Assembly (NCBI GenBank): GCA_910578075.1
Contig: CAJTPK010000003.1
Coordinates: forward strand, 1-64,000
Direction: 5' to 3'
DNA from: an uncultured Muribaculaceae bacterium
GTDB taxonomy: Bacteria; Bacteroidota; Bacteroidia; Bacteroidales; Muribaculaceae
Length of the DNA: 64,000 bases
Shown here: positions 51,793 to 60,603 of the stretch, one piece after another
Position numbering within the stretch: position 1 is the stretch's first letter
Layout: each line of letters begins with the position of its first letter
Position numbers and translations under genes: made by a program
The notes under the pieces: generated by a model
Databases searched by the model: none
Seen by the model: the letters and a program-made list of their open reading frames with translations, nothing else
Told to the model about the DNA's origin: nothing

Positions 51793-52044
51793 ATGGCTAT
51801 AAGGAGAGGCTTCTTAATAATGTGTCTTCTGACTATATGGGTTGCTTTGCCAACCCAAGAATATGCATATGCTAATACTCAAGAAAATATTGTTTACTAC
51901 TGCACTGGCCCGAAATCAAAAAAATTTCACAAAACCAATAAATGCAAAGGATTGAAGCATTGCTCGGGAGAATTAAGGAAGTGTTCCAAAGAGGTGGCCT
52001 ATAAAAAAGGGTTTACTCCCTGTAGATATTGCTATAAAAAATGA
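51793..52044 (+). CDS. Small secreted four-cysteine protein
   Basis: 83 residues. Signal peptide to about residue 27 (GFLIMCLLTIWVALPTQEYAYA), then a compact domain VYYCTGPKSKKFHKTNKCKGLKHCSGEL...AYKKGFTPCRYC of the kind seen as a short metal- or nucleic-acid-binding module in phage and secreted proteins. Its stop overlaps the acylase start (ATGA at 52041-52044), so it is translated with the cluster. Confidence 0.75.
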   Translation: MAIRRGFLIMCLLTIWVALPTQEYAYANTQENIVYYCTGPKSKKFHKTNKCKGLKHCSGELRKCSKEVAYKKGFTPCRYCYKK

Positions 52045-53999
52045 TAGAGATATACAGAGATAATTTTGGCGTTCCTCATGTGGAATGTGACACGTATGAG
52101 GAAGGTGCGAAGGCCACTGCTATATGCCATTGCGAAGATGACTTCTTTTCCATCCAGCTCTGGTTACTTGCTGTAAATGGAAAGGCAGGGCATTTCGATG
52201 ACTGGGATGGAGTTTATTTAGACTTTCTATATAGTTTTCTCAATATTGAGGATGCTGTCATTAAATTAAAATCAAGATTATCAAAGGAATATTTATTAGC
52301 TGTAGATGCTTACTGCAGTGGGATTAACGAATTTGCAAATTCTCATAAAGAACAGATTTTGGATAAGAACATATTTCCTATAACCACGGATAAGGTTCTT
52401 GAAGCTCAACATCTTTTAGAAGTAATAGGTATACAATTGGATAAGCCTTATTCCTTTTTAACCGGGCCAAAGAAAGGAACTCAAGAAGTCTTTCCTACTA
52501 AAGAAGGGTCCAATATCCTTGCTGTATCTGGACAACTCACGGAAAACGGAAATAGTTTATTGGCCATCTCTCCTCATCAACCCCTCGAAGGTATTTACTC
52601 TTTCTATGAAATTCATATATACTACCGCAAAACTCAAAAGGAATTATATGGTTTCATTTTACCTGTTACTTTCACCATATTCATGGGAACAAATTTTAAT
52701 ATAGCTTGGGGATCTACCGCAAGTTATCCTGATATGTATTCCATATTTGATGTTAAGGTAACGGGAATTCTAAACAAAAATTTATCAGTAGAAGAAGGGG
52801 TTATTCCTATAAAATCCCATATTTACAAAAATTATGTCTCCTTATATGAGAAGATACCATTGCCGGTTATTAAAAAATATTATCGCACTAAAGATGGTAA
52901 GCCCATAGTTAAAATAAAGAACCACTTTTACTTAATTGACATACCCCTTGTAGGGAGGTTTATGGGCACTGAGATTAATTTTAGAATTTCTTCGGCTACC
53001 TATGTTGAAGAAATGCTCCATATATTACAAAAATACAGGTATCCTTATCTTGATGTTGTGGCAATAGATACTAATGATAATCTACTTTTCGTTCATAACA
53101 CATATGAACCTATTAGACATACAGAAACAGAGTATCGTTTAGATACCATTCCATTAAAGAGCCTAACTCAAATTCCATCTCAATTTGAGGATTCATTACT
53201 GTATATAATGAACCCTGCTTCTGGCTATATTTGCTGTGCGAACCAATCGCCATTGCGGATAGATAGCGCCATGCGGAGTTATATAGGCCATGGACTTCAT
53301 TACACAAATGAGAACTCAAGATCTATTCGAATTAAAGAACTTTTTAAATCCATCAGGAAGTTAAAGAAAATCAATCTTGAGGATTTAATATCAATTTTCA
53401 GAGATACTAAAGTTTACTTTCCAGTGATAAGAGGTATTGATTTTTCAATCATAAATAAAATAAATGATAGCCACTCAACTGGAAATCTTGTTTCTATCTT
53501 ACAATCTTGGGATGGAGATGCCAGCATAGATTCCGAAGGGGCTGCTGTGTTCGCGCTCCTATTTTACCGCTATAAAGATCACTACTATACATATCATAAA
53601 GATCCCGATGCAATAAAAATTGCAACAGAATCTGAAATAATATCCTGTCTAAAATGGGTAAATAAACTTTATAAAAAAGGACAGACTCTTGGTGATATTC
53701 AAATAATTCAGCATGGGTCCGAATCATATCCAATAGGAGGAATTCCCGATTCTATTAACACTACGCGTTCTTATTTTGAACATAGTAAACTGATAGCAGA
53801 AGAAGGAAGTGCTTTTCGGATGCTTATCGATCTAAAGAATAAGGATATTAGGAGTTGTCATCCTTATGGGTCTTCATCTAATGAAGGCTCTGCACACTTT
53901 ACTTCACAGTTAGGCTTGTATGTCAACAACGAATACAAGCGTCTCAAACCCATGAAGTTTTATAAAGAAAATTTTAAAACCAAAAGCGTGATACAATAA
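52041..53999 (+). CDS. Penicillin-acylase-type Ntn hydrolase (S45 family)
   Basis: 652 residues. The family opening YRDNFGVPHVECDTYEEG, the spacer, and the nucleophile Ser157 in EGSNILAVSG followed by LLAISPHQPLEG are present; autoprocessing would occur before Ser157. Later family blocks include FNIAWGSTASYPD and NPASGYICCANQSP. No signal peptide is visible, unlike periplasmic AHL/penicillin acylases. It should hydrolyse (or form) an amide between an acyl group and an amine; in this cluster it may release a protecting acyl group or join product parts. Confidence 0.85.
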   Translation: MIEIYRDNFGVPHVECDTYEEGAKATAICHCEDDFFSIQLWLLAVNGKAGHFDDWDGVYLDFLYSFLNIEDAVIKLKSRLSKEYLLAVDAYCSGINEFANSHKEQILDKNIFPITTDKVLEAQHLLEVIGIQLDKPYSFLTGPKKGTQEVFPTKEGSNILAVSGQLTENGNSLLAISPHQPLEGIYSFYEIHIYYRKTQKELYGFILPVTFTIFMGTNFNIAWGSTASYPDMYSIFDVKVTGILNKNLSVEEGVIPIKSHIYKNYVSLYEKIPLPVIKKYYRTKDGKPIVKIKNHFYLIDIPLVGRFMGTEINFRISSATYVEEMLHILQKYRYPYLDVVAIDTNDNLLFVHNTYEPIRHTETEYRLDTIPLKSLTQIPSQFEDSLLYIMNPASGYICCANQSPLRIDSAMRSYIGHGLHYTNENSRSIRIKELFKSIRKLKKINLEDLISIFRDTKVYFPVIRGIDFSIINKINDSHSTGNLVSILQSWDGDASIDSEGAAVFALLFYRYKDHYYTYHKDPDAIKIATESEIISCLKWVNKLYKKGQTLGDIQIIQHGSESYPIGGIPDSINTTRSYFEHSKLIAEEGSAFRMLIDLKNKDIRSCHPYGSSSNEGSAHFTSQLGLYVNNEYKRLKPMKFYKENFKTKSVIQ

Positions 54000-54898
54000 T
54001 GAAGAATATTCCAACTTTTATGATGAATATTCCATCGTCTTATGATACATCCGTCAGAAATAATGTATGGATGGAAGAATATGATGATGTAGACATCCTT
54101 GTAAATAAACCTAAGGCAATTCGTGAGATGTGGGAAGTATATTCCTTTCTTTCATCTCAAGGATTTGTTTATCTCTTGCCAACACCATCCGATTGCAAGC
54201 TTCAAGATTTAGTGTTTGTTGCCAATAATGGCATTGTACTTCAGCACACTGATGTGCCTACATATATAGGTTCCAGCTTTAAGGCAGAGAATAGAATTGG
54301 AGAAGAAATTCTAGGTATGAGATTTTTTGACGCCTTAGGTTACAAAACCATTAAATCTCCGTTCTTCTTCGAGGGAGAGGCTGAATTAAAGTACCTTCGA
54401 GACAATATATATATTGGTGGTTACGGAATTCGTTCTGACAAACGCACATATGAGTGGATGGAATCAGAACTTGGGATGAAAGTAATACCGCTTGAACTTA
54501 AAGATCCAAAGAATTATCATTTGGATTGCACGATCTTTCCACTAACTCATGAAAGCATCATTGTAGCTGTTGATTCTTTCTCAAAGAAGGAGATACGAGA
54601 AATAGAGAAGGTCGCTGAAATCATCCCAATTACCTTGGATCAAGCTCATACCGGGCTAACTAATTCTGTAAGAGTAAATAACTATTTACTAAATGCATCT
54701 GATATTGATTTTCTTCCAAAACGTTCGGAAGATTATAAATATGAATCAGATAAGAATCAACGATTAGAAAGGATTGCAGCGGACAATGCCTTAGAGGTAT
54801 GTTATTTCAACCTTGAGGAGTATTTAAAAGGAGGAGGATTGCTCTCTTGCTTGGTCCTTCACGTTAATTATGAGTCGATGCTCACTAAGTTAATCTGA
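53999..54898 (+). CDS. Amidinotransferase/DDAH-fold enzyme
   Basis: 299 residues. Guanidine-modifying superfamily landmarks in order: Asp70 in LQDLVFVANNG, AENRIGEE, Glu125 in FFEGEAE, GGYGIRS, His174 in KNYHLDCTIFPL, and the catalytic Cys284 in GGGLLSCLVLHV. Such enzymes transfer an amidino group from arginine or hydrolyse arginine derivatives. It starts on the last base of the acylase stop and precedes the PSD-like gene by 4 bp. The substrate is unknown. Confidence 0.85.
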   Translation: MKNIPTFMMNIPSSYDTSVRNNVWMEEYDDVDILVNKPKAIREMWEVYSFLSSQGFVYLLPTPSDCKLQDLVFVANNGIVLQHTDVPTYIGSSFKAENRIGEEILGMRFFDALGYKTIKSPFFFEGEAELKYLRDNIYIGGYGIRSDKRTYEWMESELGMKVIPLELKDPKNYHLDCTIFPLTHESIIVAVDSFSKKEIREIEKVAEIIPITLDQAHTGLTNSVRVNNYLLNASDIDFLPKRSEDYKYESDKNQRLERIAADNALEVCYFNLEEYLKGGGLLSCLVLHVNYESMLTKLI

Positions 54899-54902
54899 AC
54901 GT

Positions 54903-55622
54903 ATGGCAGAAGCAATTTCAAAGTGGCGCAAAAAGGTCAAACACGCAATTAAAAACTTTTCGGTGGACTACATGTCATCCGAATATTGCTTTAGAGATCC
55001 AATAAGGCCAATCAAGAACAATCCTGAAATCATCTATTCTCCTGCAGATGGAATAATAATTGATGTGTCACGCCTAACCTCTGTAAATCAATTAATTTAC
55101 ACAAAAATGGGACACGTTTGTTTATCTTCTCTTTCTCATGATATGATAGAGGAAGGGCAATACATCTGTATTACTATTTTTCTTACATTTTATGATCCTC
55201 ATATAATACGAATGCCGATAAACGGTATTGTTTCTCGAAAAGATCTTCCTCCGCTCTATGTGCAGGATTTACCAATGTTAGATTTTGAAGAAACGGTTTT
55301 AAATAATAAGATATCTGAGATTAATCGTAGGGAGGTTAGTTGTTTTGCATTTAACCAGAGAACTTTATTTGAGATTTTTGAACCATCATTTGGAAAAAAG
55401 TTATACCTACTTCTTACAGCCGATTATGATATTGATACTATTCTGAGTTTCTTTTCCGGGAATAATCGTCCAGTAAAACAAAATCATCGTATCGCTCAAA
55501 TTAGGTATGGGAGTATGGCAACTCTTATCATTCCATCTGATATGAATTTTTCACCCTGTGTAAAAGACATGGTACATGTCGAAGCAGGGATTGATCCAAT
55601 ACTTATGTATAATGAGCAATGA
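54903..55622 (+). CDS. Phosphatidylserine-decarboxylase-like enzyme
   Basis: 239 residues. PSD family blocks: YSPADGIIIDV (46-54), ITIFLTFYDPHIIRMPINGIV (90-110) and RYGSMATLIIPSD (201-213), where Ser204 would be the self-cleavage site forming the pyruvoyl cofactor. No membrane anchor and shorter than housekeeping PSD. In a small-molecule cluster it probably decarboxylates an amino acid or a phospho-intermediate rather than a phospholipid. Ends 11 bp inside the exporter gene. Confidence 0.8.
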   Translation: MAEAISKWRKKVKHAIKNFSVDYMSSEYCFRDPIRPIKNNPEIIYSPADGIIIDVSRLTSVNQLIYTKMGHVCLSSLSHDMIEEGQYICITIFLTFYDPHIIRMPINGIVSRKDLPPLYVQDLPMLDFEETVLNNKISEINRREVSCFAFNQRTLFEIFEPSFGKKLYLLLTADYDIDTILSFFSGNNRPVKQNHRIAQIRYGSMATLIIPSDMNFSPCVKDMVHVEAGIDPILMYNEQ

Positions 55623-56916
55623 TAAAATAACGCTGAAGGGAGTCGCTCGAATTGCGACTCCAGTAATAATAAGTGAATTTTTAGAAGAGGCGTTAATACT
55701 AACTGATTCTATTCTTCTTTCGTATAAACCAGATGTCTATTTAGCCTCTGTTGGAATCATAGATGCAATCTTACTTATCATCTTAGCTTATGGAGTTGCA
55801 TTAAATGATTCTTATCAAAATTTTTTTGCTAGATATGAAAATCAGGATCTGGTAACTGTTCTGGCAATTTTTAAGAATGCATGGAAAAAATTTTTATGCA
55901 GTGGAGTGGCTATTGCTATCTTAATCTTGTCATTAACTCAACTGGGGATTTTGTTTGCAAATAGTAATAACATTATTGCGTGCGTTAACCAATCCATTTG
56001 GTTTATATTACCTTTAGCTCTTCTTTCATATACTTCAATGTGGCTTAATTCTTTTTTAATGGGGTTAGGCCACGTGAAGTTATTATCAATTGTATCCATA
56101 TGTTGTGTTTTTGTTAATGGGTTGTGTGGCTATTTTTTACTCTTCAAAGTAAAATCAACTTTAACACCTACATCTATTATTTTGTTGACCTCAGCCTTAT
56201 CAGAACTTTTGGCGGTCGCCATCATGTGGATATATATTAGGAAGCGATATCATCATAGAGAAAATGGAACCAAAATTAGACATCAAAAACTATTGTCTAG
56301 AACATTTTCTTTAGCATCAATATACCCTGCATTATCAGAGATAGGTTTTCATATTGGCTCACTTGTATTGTTTATATTTTGCACATACTTTTTCCCTCAG
56401 AATCAAGTAGCATTGCTTTCTTTAATATTCTCTTATTGGGGATTAATGCAAGTGCCGGTAGACGGGCTACAGGAAATATCATTGAACTATTTTGCCAAAC
56501 TGTATAGCAACAGGGAGATGAAAAGTTTTTTAAGCTATTCAAGGCAATTAATTAGATTTGCACGAGGATGTTGTATTATTCTATTTGTCATAGTAATTAC
56601 TTCAGATCTTCTATTTGAAGACTGGTCCAATATCAAATTTCAAGGGATAATTTTAGTATTTCTAATATCTCTGTTTGCATGTGGAACAGAAATCTTTAAC
56701 ACGTCTTTAATTGTTCGCTTAAAGAATGACTCGTATATGATAGGTAAATTAATATTTGCTATTCTCGCGACTGGGTTAGTATTAATAGGGAGATTTTTGC
56801 TACATGTGGAAACTATTCTATCGATTCTATGCCCATTTCTTTTAGCTCAAATAGCAGAAAACGTCTATTGCTCCATTCGCGCTAAGACTGTCTGGTTAAA
56901 GTCGAGAGGCATATAA
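55612..56916 (+). CDS. MATE-type multidrug/metabolite exporter
   Basis: 434 residues from ATG 55612, overlapping the PSD-like gene. Twelve hydrophobic helices in two halves; the first helix region GVARIATPVIISEFLEEALILTDS is the MATE opening, with SMWLNSFLMGLGHVKLLSI in the middle. It should export the product of the cluster by cation antiport. Last gene of the coupled set; convergent with the protease gene. Confidence 0.82.
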   Translation: MSNDKITLKGVARIATPVIISEFLEEALILTDSILLSYKPDVYLASVGIIDAILLIILAYGVALNDSYQNFFARYENQDLVTVLAIFKNAWKKFLCSGVAIAILILSLTQLGILFANSNNIIACVNQSIWFILPLALLSYTSMWLNSFLMGLGHVKLLSIVSICCVFVNGLCGYFLLFKVKSTLTPTSIILLTSALSELLAVAIMWIYIRKRYHHRENGTKIRHQKLLSRTFSLASIYPALSEIGFHIGSLVLFIFCTYFFPQNQVALLSLIFSYWGLMQVPVDGLQEISLNYFAKLYSNREMKSFLSYSRQLIRFARGCCIILFVIVITSDLLFEDWSNIKFQGIILVFLISLFACGTEIFNTSLIVRLKNDSYMIGKLIFAILATGLVLIGRFLLHVETILSILCPFLLAQIAENVYCSIRAKTVWLKSRGI

Positions 56917-57124
56917 CTTTGTATCAAGGTTATAAATGCAATTTGTAGGTACCTCCCCGATAATTGGACTATTTCCAAAATGGAAACTGGCAGACAAGCT
57001 ATGATCGTTTTAGTGTAAAATGCTCCTTGGAATGTAAAAATAGCGTTCCTTGTGTTTTTATATTGCTGTTTTTGAAATCTCTCTTATTGATCCTTAAAGT
57101 CAAAGGAATTTAAATATCGTGATA

Positions 57125-59560
57125 CTAAACTTGAATCTGAGTCTGTATCTTATTTGCTATAATCTGAGCGATCTCTCCGTAAATAGGGGTTTCTGTTGTT
57201 TCTATTGAAACAACAAGCGCATATTTAATTAGATTCTCTATTTTATCAATCTTTTGCTCCTTCCACCAGCCGGGGCCAGGATATATCATGATTTGACCAC
57301 ATTCAGCTAATTCTGCGGCGGTACATTCTAGCCAGTCCGATTGTATAGTTCCAGATTGTCTTTTTCTAATACCTATTTCCCATCTTGAAGCAGCTGTAGT
57401 AGCTGTATTCTGTGCAGTTTCTAATTTGTTATGTCTGGCAACAAAACTAGCTATCGATTCAGTCGGAGCCTTTAAATCAAAATTCAGAGAAGCATTATGG
57501 TACCGATAGCGGTTTAGACGCCCCCTCTTTCCAGGAGCTGGGTCAACATAGTACGACAATGTAACTTTTAATCGCACCAATTCTTCCCCCATATTTTGCA
57601 GTACTTCCGTAGGCCATGGCAGATCCAACAATTGAAATCCGGCGTATTTTAGATTACCATTGGAACCTGCTCCATATGGCACTATAGAATTTTCAAATAT
57701 ATAAGTTGCATAATTATTCCGACTATTAAGTGCATGACTTTCCGAGGGAACACCGTATCCATACATACATAATCTTTCGTCTTTTGGTTGTCTCATCATT
57801 CCCTCTGTCCATTCGGCAGAATGAATCATAAGAGCCCTAATAGCTAAGGAAGATAAGTCCGGATATGTAGTCTGAATACGTACGGCTAAACGAGCTGCCA
57901 AAGCTGTAGCCGCACTTGTCGCATTAAAACAAGCGAAACTATGATTCAGATTATTAGACGTGGTTATTAAGCATAAGTCTTTAGAATAAAGAGCTCCTTT
58001 AATTCTATGCATTAAAACATTTCCTCCCTCCATTACAATTTCGGGCTTAATCCTTCTTGAAGTCCAATTACAAGATGTTCGGCTAAAAGGAGAGATCTCT
58101 TGAGGAGGTGCAAGAATAAGCCCATTTCGCCCCTCTTCGGTATCTACAACTTTTTCGGTATATGCGCCTACCGTTATCGCGTTTAGCGCTTGCGAAGGAC
58201 TTTGGGCTTTATGGTTTATACAGCAATCTTGGTATGAATCCTGCGTGAGATTTTCAACATTTTGTATATTTCCACCTGCTACTAACATTAATCGATCACA
58301 GTTACCATCATGGTATAGGATTTTATCTATGCCAGCAGACCAGGAAGATGCTACACCAAAACAATTCTCATCGTCTTCAGTAATAGCTAAGCAGAAGATT
58401 GATGCATTCATTTCTTCTAACTTCTCAACAGCTTCTTCTGTCATAGCTCCATAGAGGCTATGATTATCTAGATTACGTAAATGTTCTGAAAAGATTTTTA
58501 TTGATGCTAACCTATGCTTAATAGATATATCCCTACGATTATAAATTAATTCTGTCAGATCTCCATACAAACAAATACCACTCATCTCTGTACCGTGGCC
58601 ATCTTCATCAATGTGTTCGAACCCTCCAATTACGCAACCTGTATTCTCATCAGTCAAAAATGATCTAATAAGTGGGTGTGCATTATTTACACCTGTATCG
58701 ATTAGGCCTATCACTGGACTACTTTCTTTGATATCAATATTAATGTTGCCCTCTAACAATTCAGTCCATTCTTGGTGTTCAATTGGATTCCCAGTTAATA
58801 AACAGCTGGGTTGTTTAGAGATTCTAATCTCTGAAAGGTAATCCAGCGCAAATGGAAGTTTCTCCAAATCACTTAAGTTCGCTTGAATCAAGAATATTGT
58901 GATTTCTCTAAAAGTAATATGATAGTCGGATACAACTATTCCAAGATGACGCAATTTTTCATAGGCAGAAGAAATCGTATCCTCGTCACCGTTAGCAATC
59001 CAGACTTCATACCATTTCAACTCATCAGGTAAAATTTCTGAAAATTCAAATGGGTTACTAAAGAATGATCCTATTGATGAGCTTTGAATGGTGTTTATAT
59101 TGTTGATTAGAGAATAACCACTTGGATATCCTTTCGGTGTATTTTTGCTTGGATCTAAGTATTTTTCTAATTTTTTATCAAACCAATCCTGGTTTCCCTG
59201 TTGCAGATAAACTGTAGCTTTAGTAGATACTAACTCTCCTTCTTCATTACTGATAGTTGACACATTCATTAATCTACTGCCGGATTTTGAATCAAGACTT
59301 TTTAGACTATCATCTTCGGACACTAAATTAAAATCTAAATAAATTCCATCAGCAGCTACCCGATTATCTTCCTGAAACCGTCTCAGCTCTCCGACCTTGG
59401 ATGCTATGGCATTATCGTAGGAAGCTTTTAAATGGTTATAATGGTCTTGAATGTTACGGTTAGGAACATTAGAGCCATTTTGCCCACCGCCGTTCGGTTG
59501 GAAATCATCAAACTGTATAATAAAATTAGACCCTAATAGAAAATGGCTATATTCTTCCAT
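57125..59560 (-). CDS. Cytoplasmic subtilisin-like (S8) protease of a two-gene module
   Basis: 811 residues from ATG 59560 (an in-frame TTG at 59587 would overlap the ATPase gene). The catalytic triad is intact: Asp288 in VIGLIDTGVNNAHP, His322 in DEDGHGTEMSG, Ser549 in CFNATSAATALAA, with oxyanion Asn431 in VAGGN. The N-terminal ~280 residues form an extra domain and the C-terminal ~200 a beta-rich domain. No signal peptide, so it acts inside the cell, presumably controlled by the upstream AAA ATPase. Confidence 0.88.
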   Translation of the reverse strand: MEEYSHFLLGSNFIIQFDDFQPNGGGQNGSNVPNRNIQDHYNHLKASYDNAIASKVGELRRFQEDNRVAADGIYLDFNLVSEDDSLKSLDSKSGSRLMNVSTISNEEGELVSTKATVYLQQGNQDWFDKKLEKYLDPSKNTPKGYPSGYSLINNINTIQSSSIGSFFSNPFEFSEILPDELKWYEVWIANGDEDTISSAYEKLRHLGIVVSDYHITFREITIFLIQANLSDLEKLPFALDYLSEIRISKQPSCLLTGNPIEHQEWTELLEGNINIDIKESSPVIGLIDTGVNNAHPLIRSFLTDENTGCVIGGFEHIDEDGHGTEMSGICLYGDLTELIYNRRDISIKHRLASIKIFSEHLRNLDNHSLYGAMTEEAVEKLEEMNASIFCLAITEDDENCFGVASSWSAGIDKILYHDGNCDRLMLVAGGNIQNVENLTQDSYQDCCINHKAQSPSQALNAITVGAYTEKVVDTEEGRNGLILAPPQEISPFSRTSCNWTSRRIKPEIVMEGGNVLMHRIKGALYSKDLCLITTSNNLNHSFACFNATSAATALAARLAVRIQTTYPDLSSLAIRALMIHSAEWTEGMMRQPKDERLCMYGYGVPSESHALNSRNNYATYIFENSIVPYGAGSNGNLKYAGFQLLDLPWPTEVLQNMGEELVRLKVTLSYYVDPAPGKRGRLNRYRYHNASLNFDLKAPTESIASFVARHNKLETAQNTATTAASRWEIGIRKRQSGTIQSDWLECTAAELAECGQIMIYPGPGWWKEQKIDKIENLIKYALVVSIETTETPIYGEIAQIIANKIQTQIQV

Positions 59561-59564
59561 GCGC

Positions 59565-60527
59565 TTATCCAATATTCTTATATGCAAAGATTCTTTGAGA
59601 AATTACTTTCTTGATAGATTCTTCGGTAATCTCAACATCGTATAAAATCGACTCCTTTAATACTTCAGAGCATACGATTTTTATCTCTCCAAAGCTCATA
59701 TCTGCAAATAACTTTGCGATTTTAGGAATAGAAAGTTTCTTATATCTACAGAATCGTTCCTTAAGATACTTTTTAATCTCTACAAGGGTCGGGAGCTGAT
59801 ATTTTATAACATCATCAAATCTTCTGAAAAGAGCTTTATCGATCGCATCTATATTATTCGTAGCGGCTAATACGATACTTTCTTCAGCACCACGATCTAA
59901 CAATTGCAAGAATGTATTAAGTATACGTCTTTGCTCTCCCACCTCATTTTCATTTCCTCTCTGTGTACCCAACGTGTCAAATTCATCAAATAGATATATA
60001 GCAGGCACGTTTGCAATGAAGTCAAAAACTTGAGCTAAGTTTTGACTGGTTTCACCCATAAATTTCGTAAAAAGCTTTTCAGTTCTTACAAGATATAGAT
60101 TCAATCCAATCTCACTCGCAATCACTGATGCTGTCATAGTTTTCCCGGTACCAGAAGGGCCATACAATAAAATCCTTTTTCTATTGTCAAGGTTGTGTTG
60201 TCTTAACTGTATTCGCCTTTTAAACTCGACTATAACACGTTCGATTTGTTCTAGAGATGATGGCTCTAAGATTAAATCCGATAGAGTGGACGATTCATAA
60301 ATTGGGATAAAGAACTCAGACGAAACAGCCTGTGTAAGCGGCTTAGGCAAAGTCGCGAATCTCGGTGTTTTCTTTTGATTTACTAAATCTTGAATAGAAC
60401 GGGCAAGAACAGCGTGCCCTGCCTTGGCTTCCACGGCAGAGATCTGTAGCGCTATCTTAAGGAATAAGTTCTCATCCTTGTCGATATGGCTACGTATTAG
60501 TGTCAATATTTGATCTGCGTTAGCCAT
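59565..60527 (-). CDS. AAA+ ATPase paired with the S8 protease
   Basis: 320 residues. Walker A GPSGTGKT (123-130), Walker B AIYLFDEFD (176-184), sensor ATNN (222-225) and Arg finger FRRFD (234-238) are all present, as in classic AAA proteins. The N-terminal ~80 residues (helical) probably bind the partner or substrate. The stop is 4 bp before the protease ATG. Expected to unfold or gate substrates for the protease; anti-phage or stress role is inferred. Confidence 0.9.
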   Translation of the reverse strand: MANADQILTLIRSHIDKDENLFLKIALQISAVEAKAGHAVLARSIQDLVNQKKTPRFATLPKPLTQAVSSEFFIPIYESSTLSDLILEPSSLEQIERVIVEFKRRIQLRQHNLDNRKRILLYGPSGTGKTMTASVIASEIGLNLYLVRTEKLFTKFMGETSQNLAQVFDFIANVPAIYLFDEFDTLGTQRGNENEVGEQRRILNTFLQLLDRGAEESIVLAATNNIDAIDKALFRRFDDVIKYQLPTLVEIKKYLKERFCRYKKLSIPKIAKLFADMSFGEIKIVCSEVLKESILYDVEITEESIKKVISQRIFAYKNIG

Positions 60528-60540
60528 AAATTTTGCTTTG

Positions 60541-60572
60541 CAAAATTAGCAAAAAAAGTTGACATGCGCAAA
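60541..60572 (-). promoter_or_regulatory. Promoter of the AAA-protease operon
   Basis: On the minus strand TTTG (60572-60569), 20 bases, TAATTTTG (60548-60541): perfect. The start would be about 60535, leaving a leader of only ~8 nt before the ATG at 60527. Confidence 0.78.
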
Positions 60573-60603
60573 TCTTGAACAAATTTTTTCCACACCCTAA
60601 ATG

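Noticed and set aside
59561..59587. TTG start for the subtilase overlapping the ATPase gene
   Set aside because: An ATG at 59560 gives a natural 4 bp spacing and a plausible N-terminus; the TTG remains possible.
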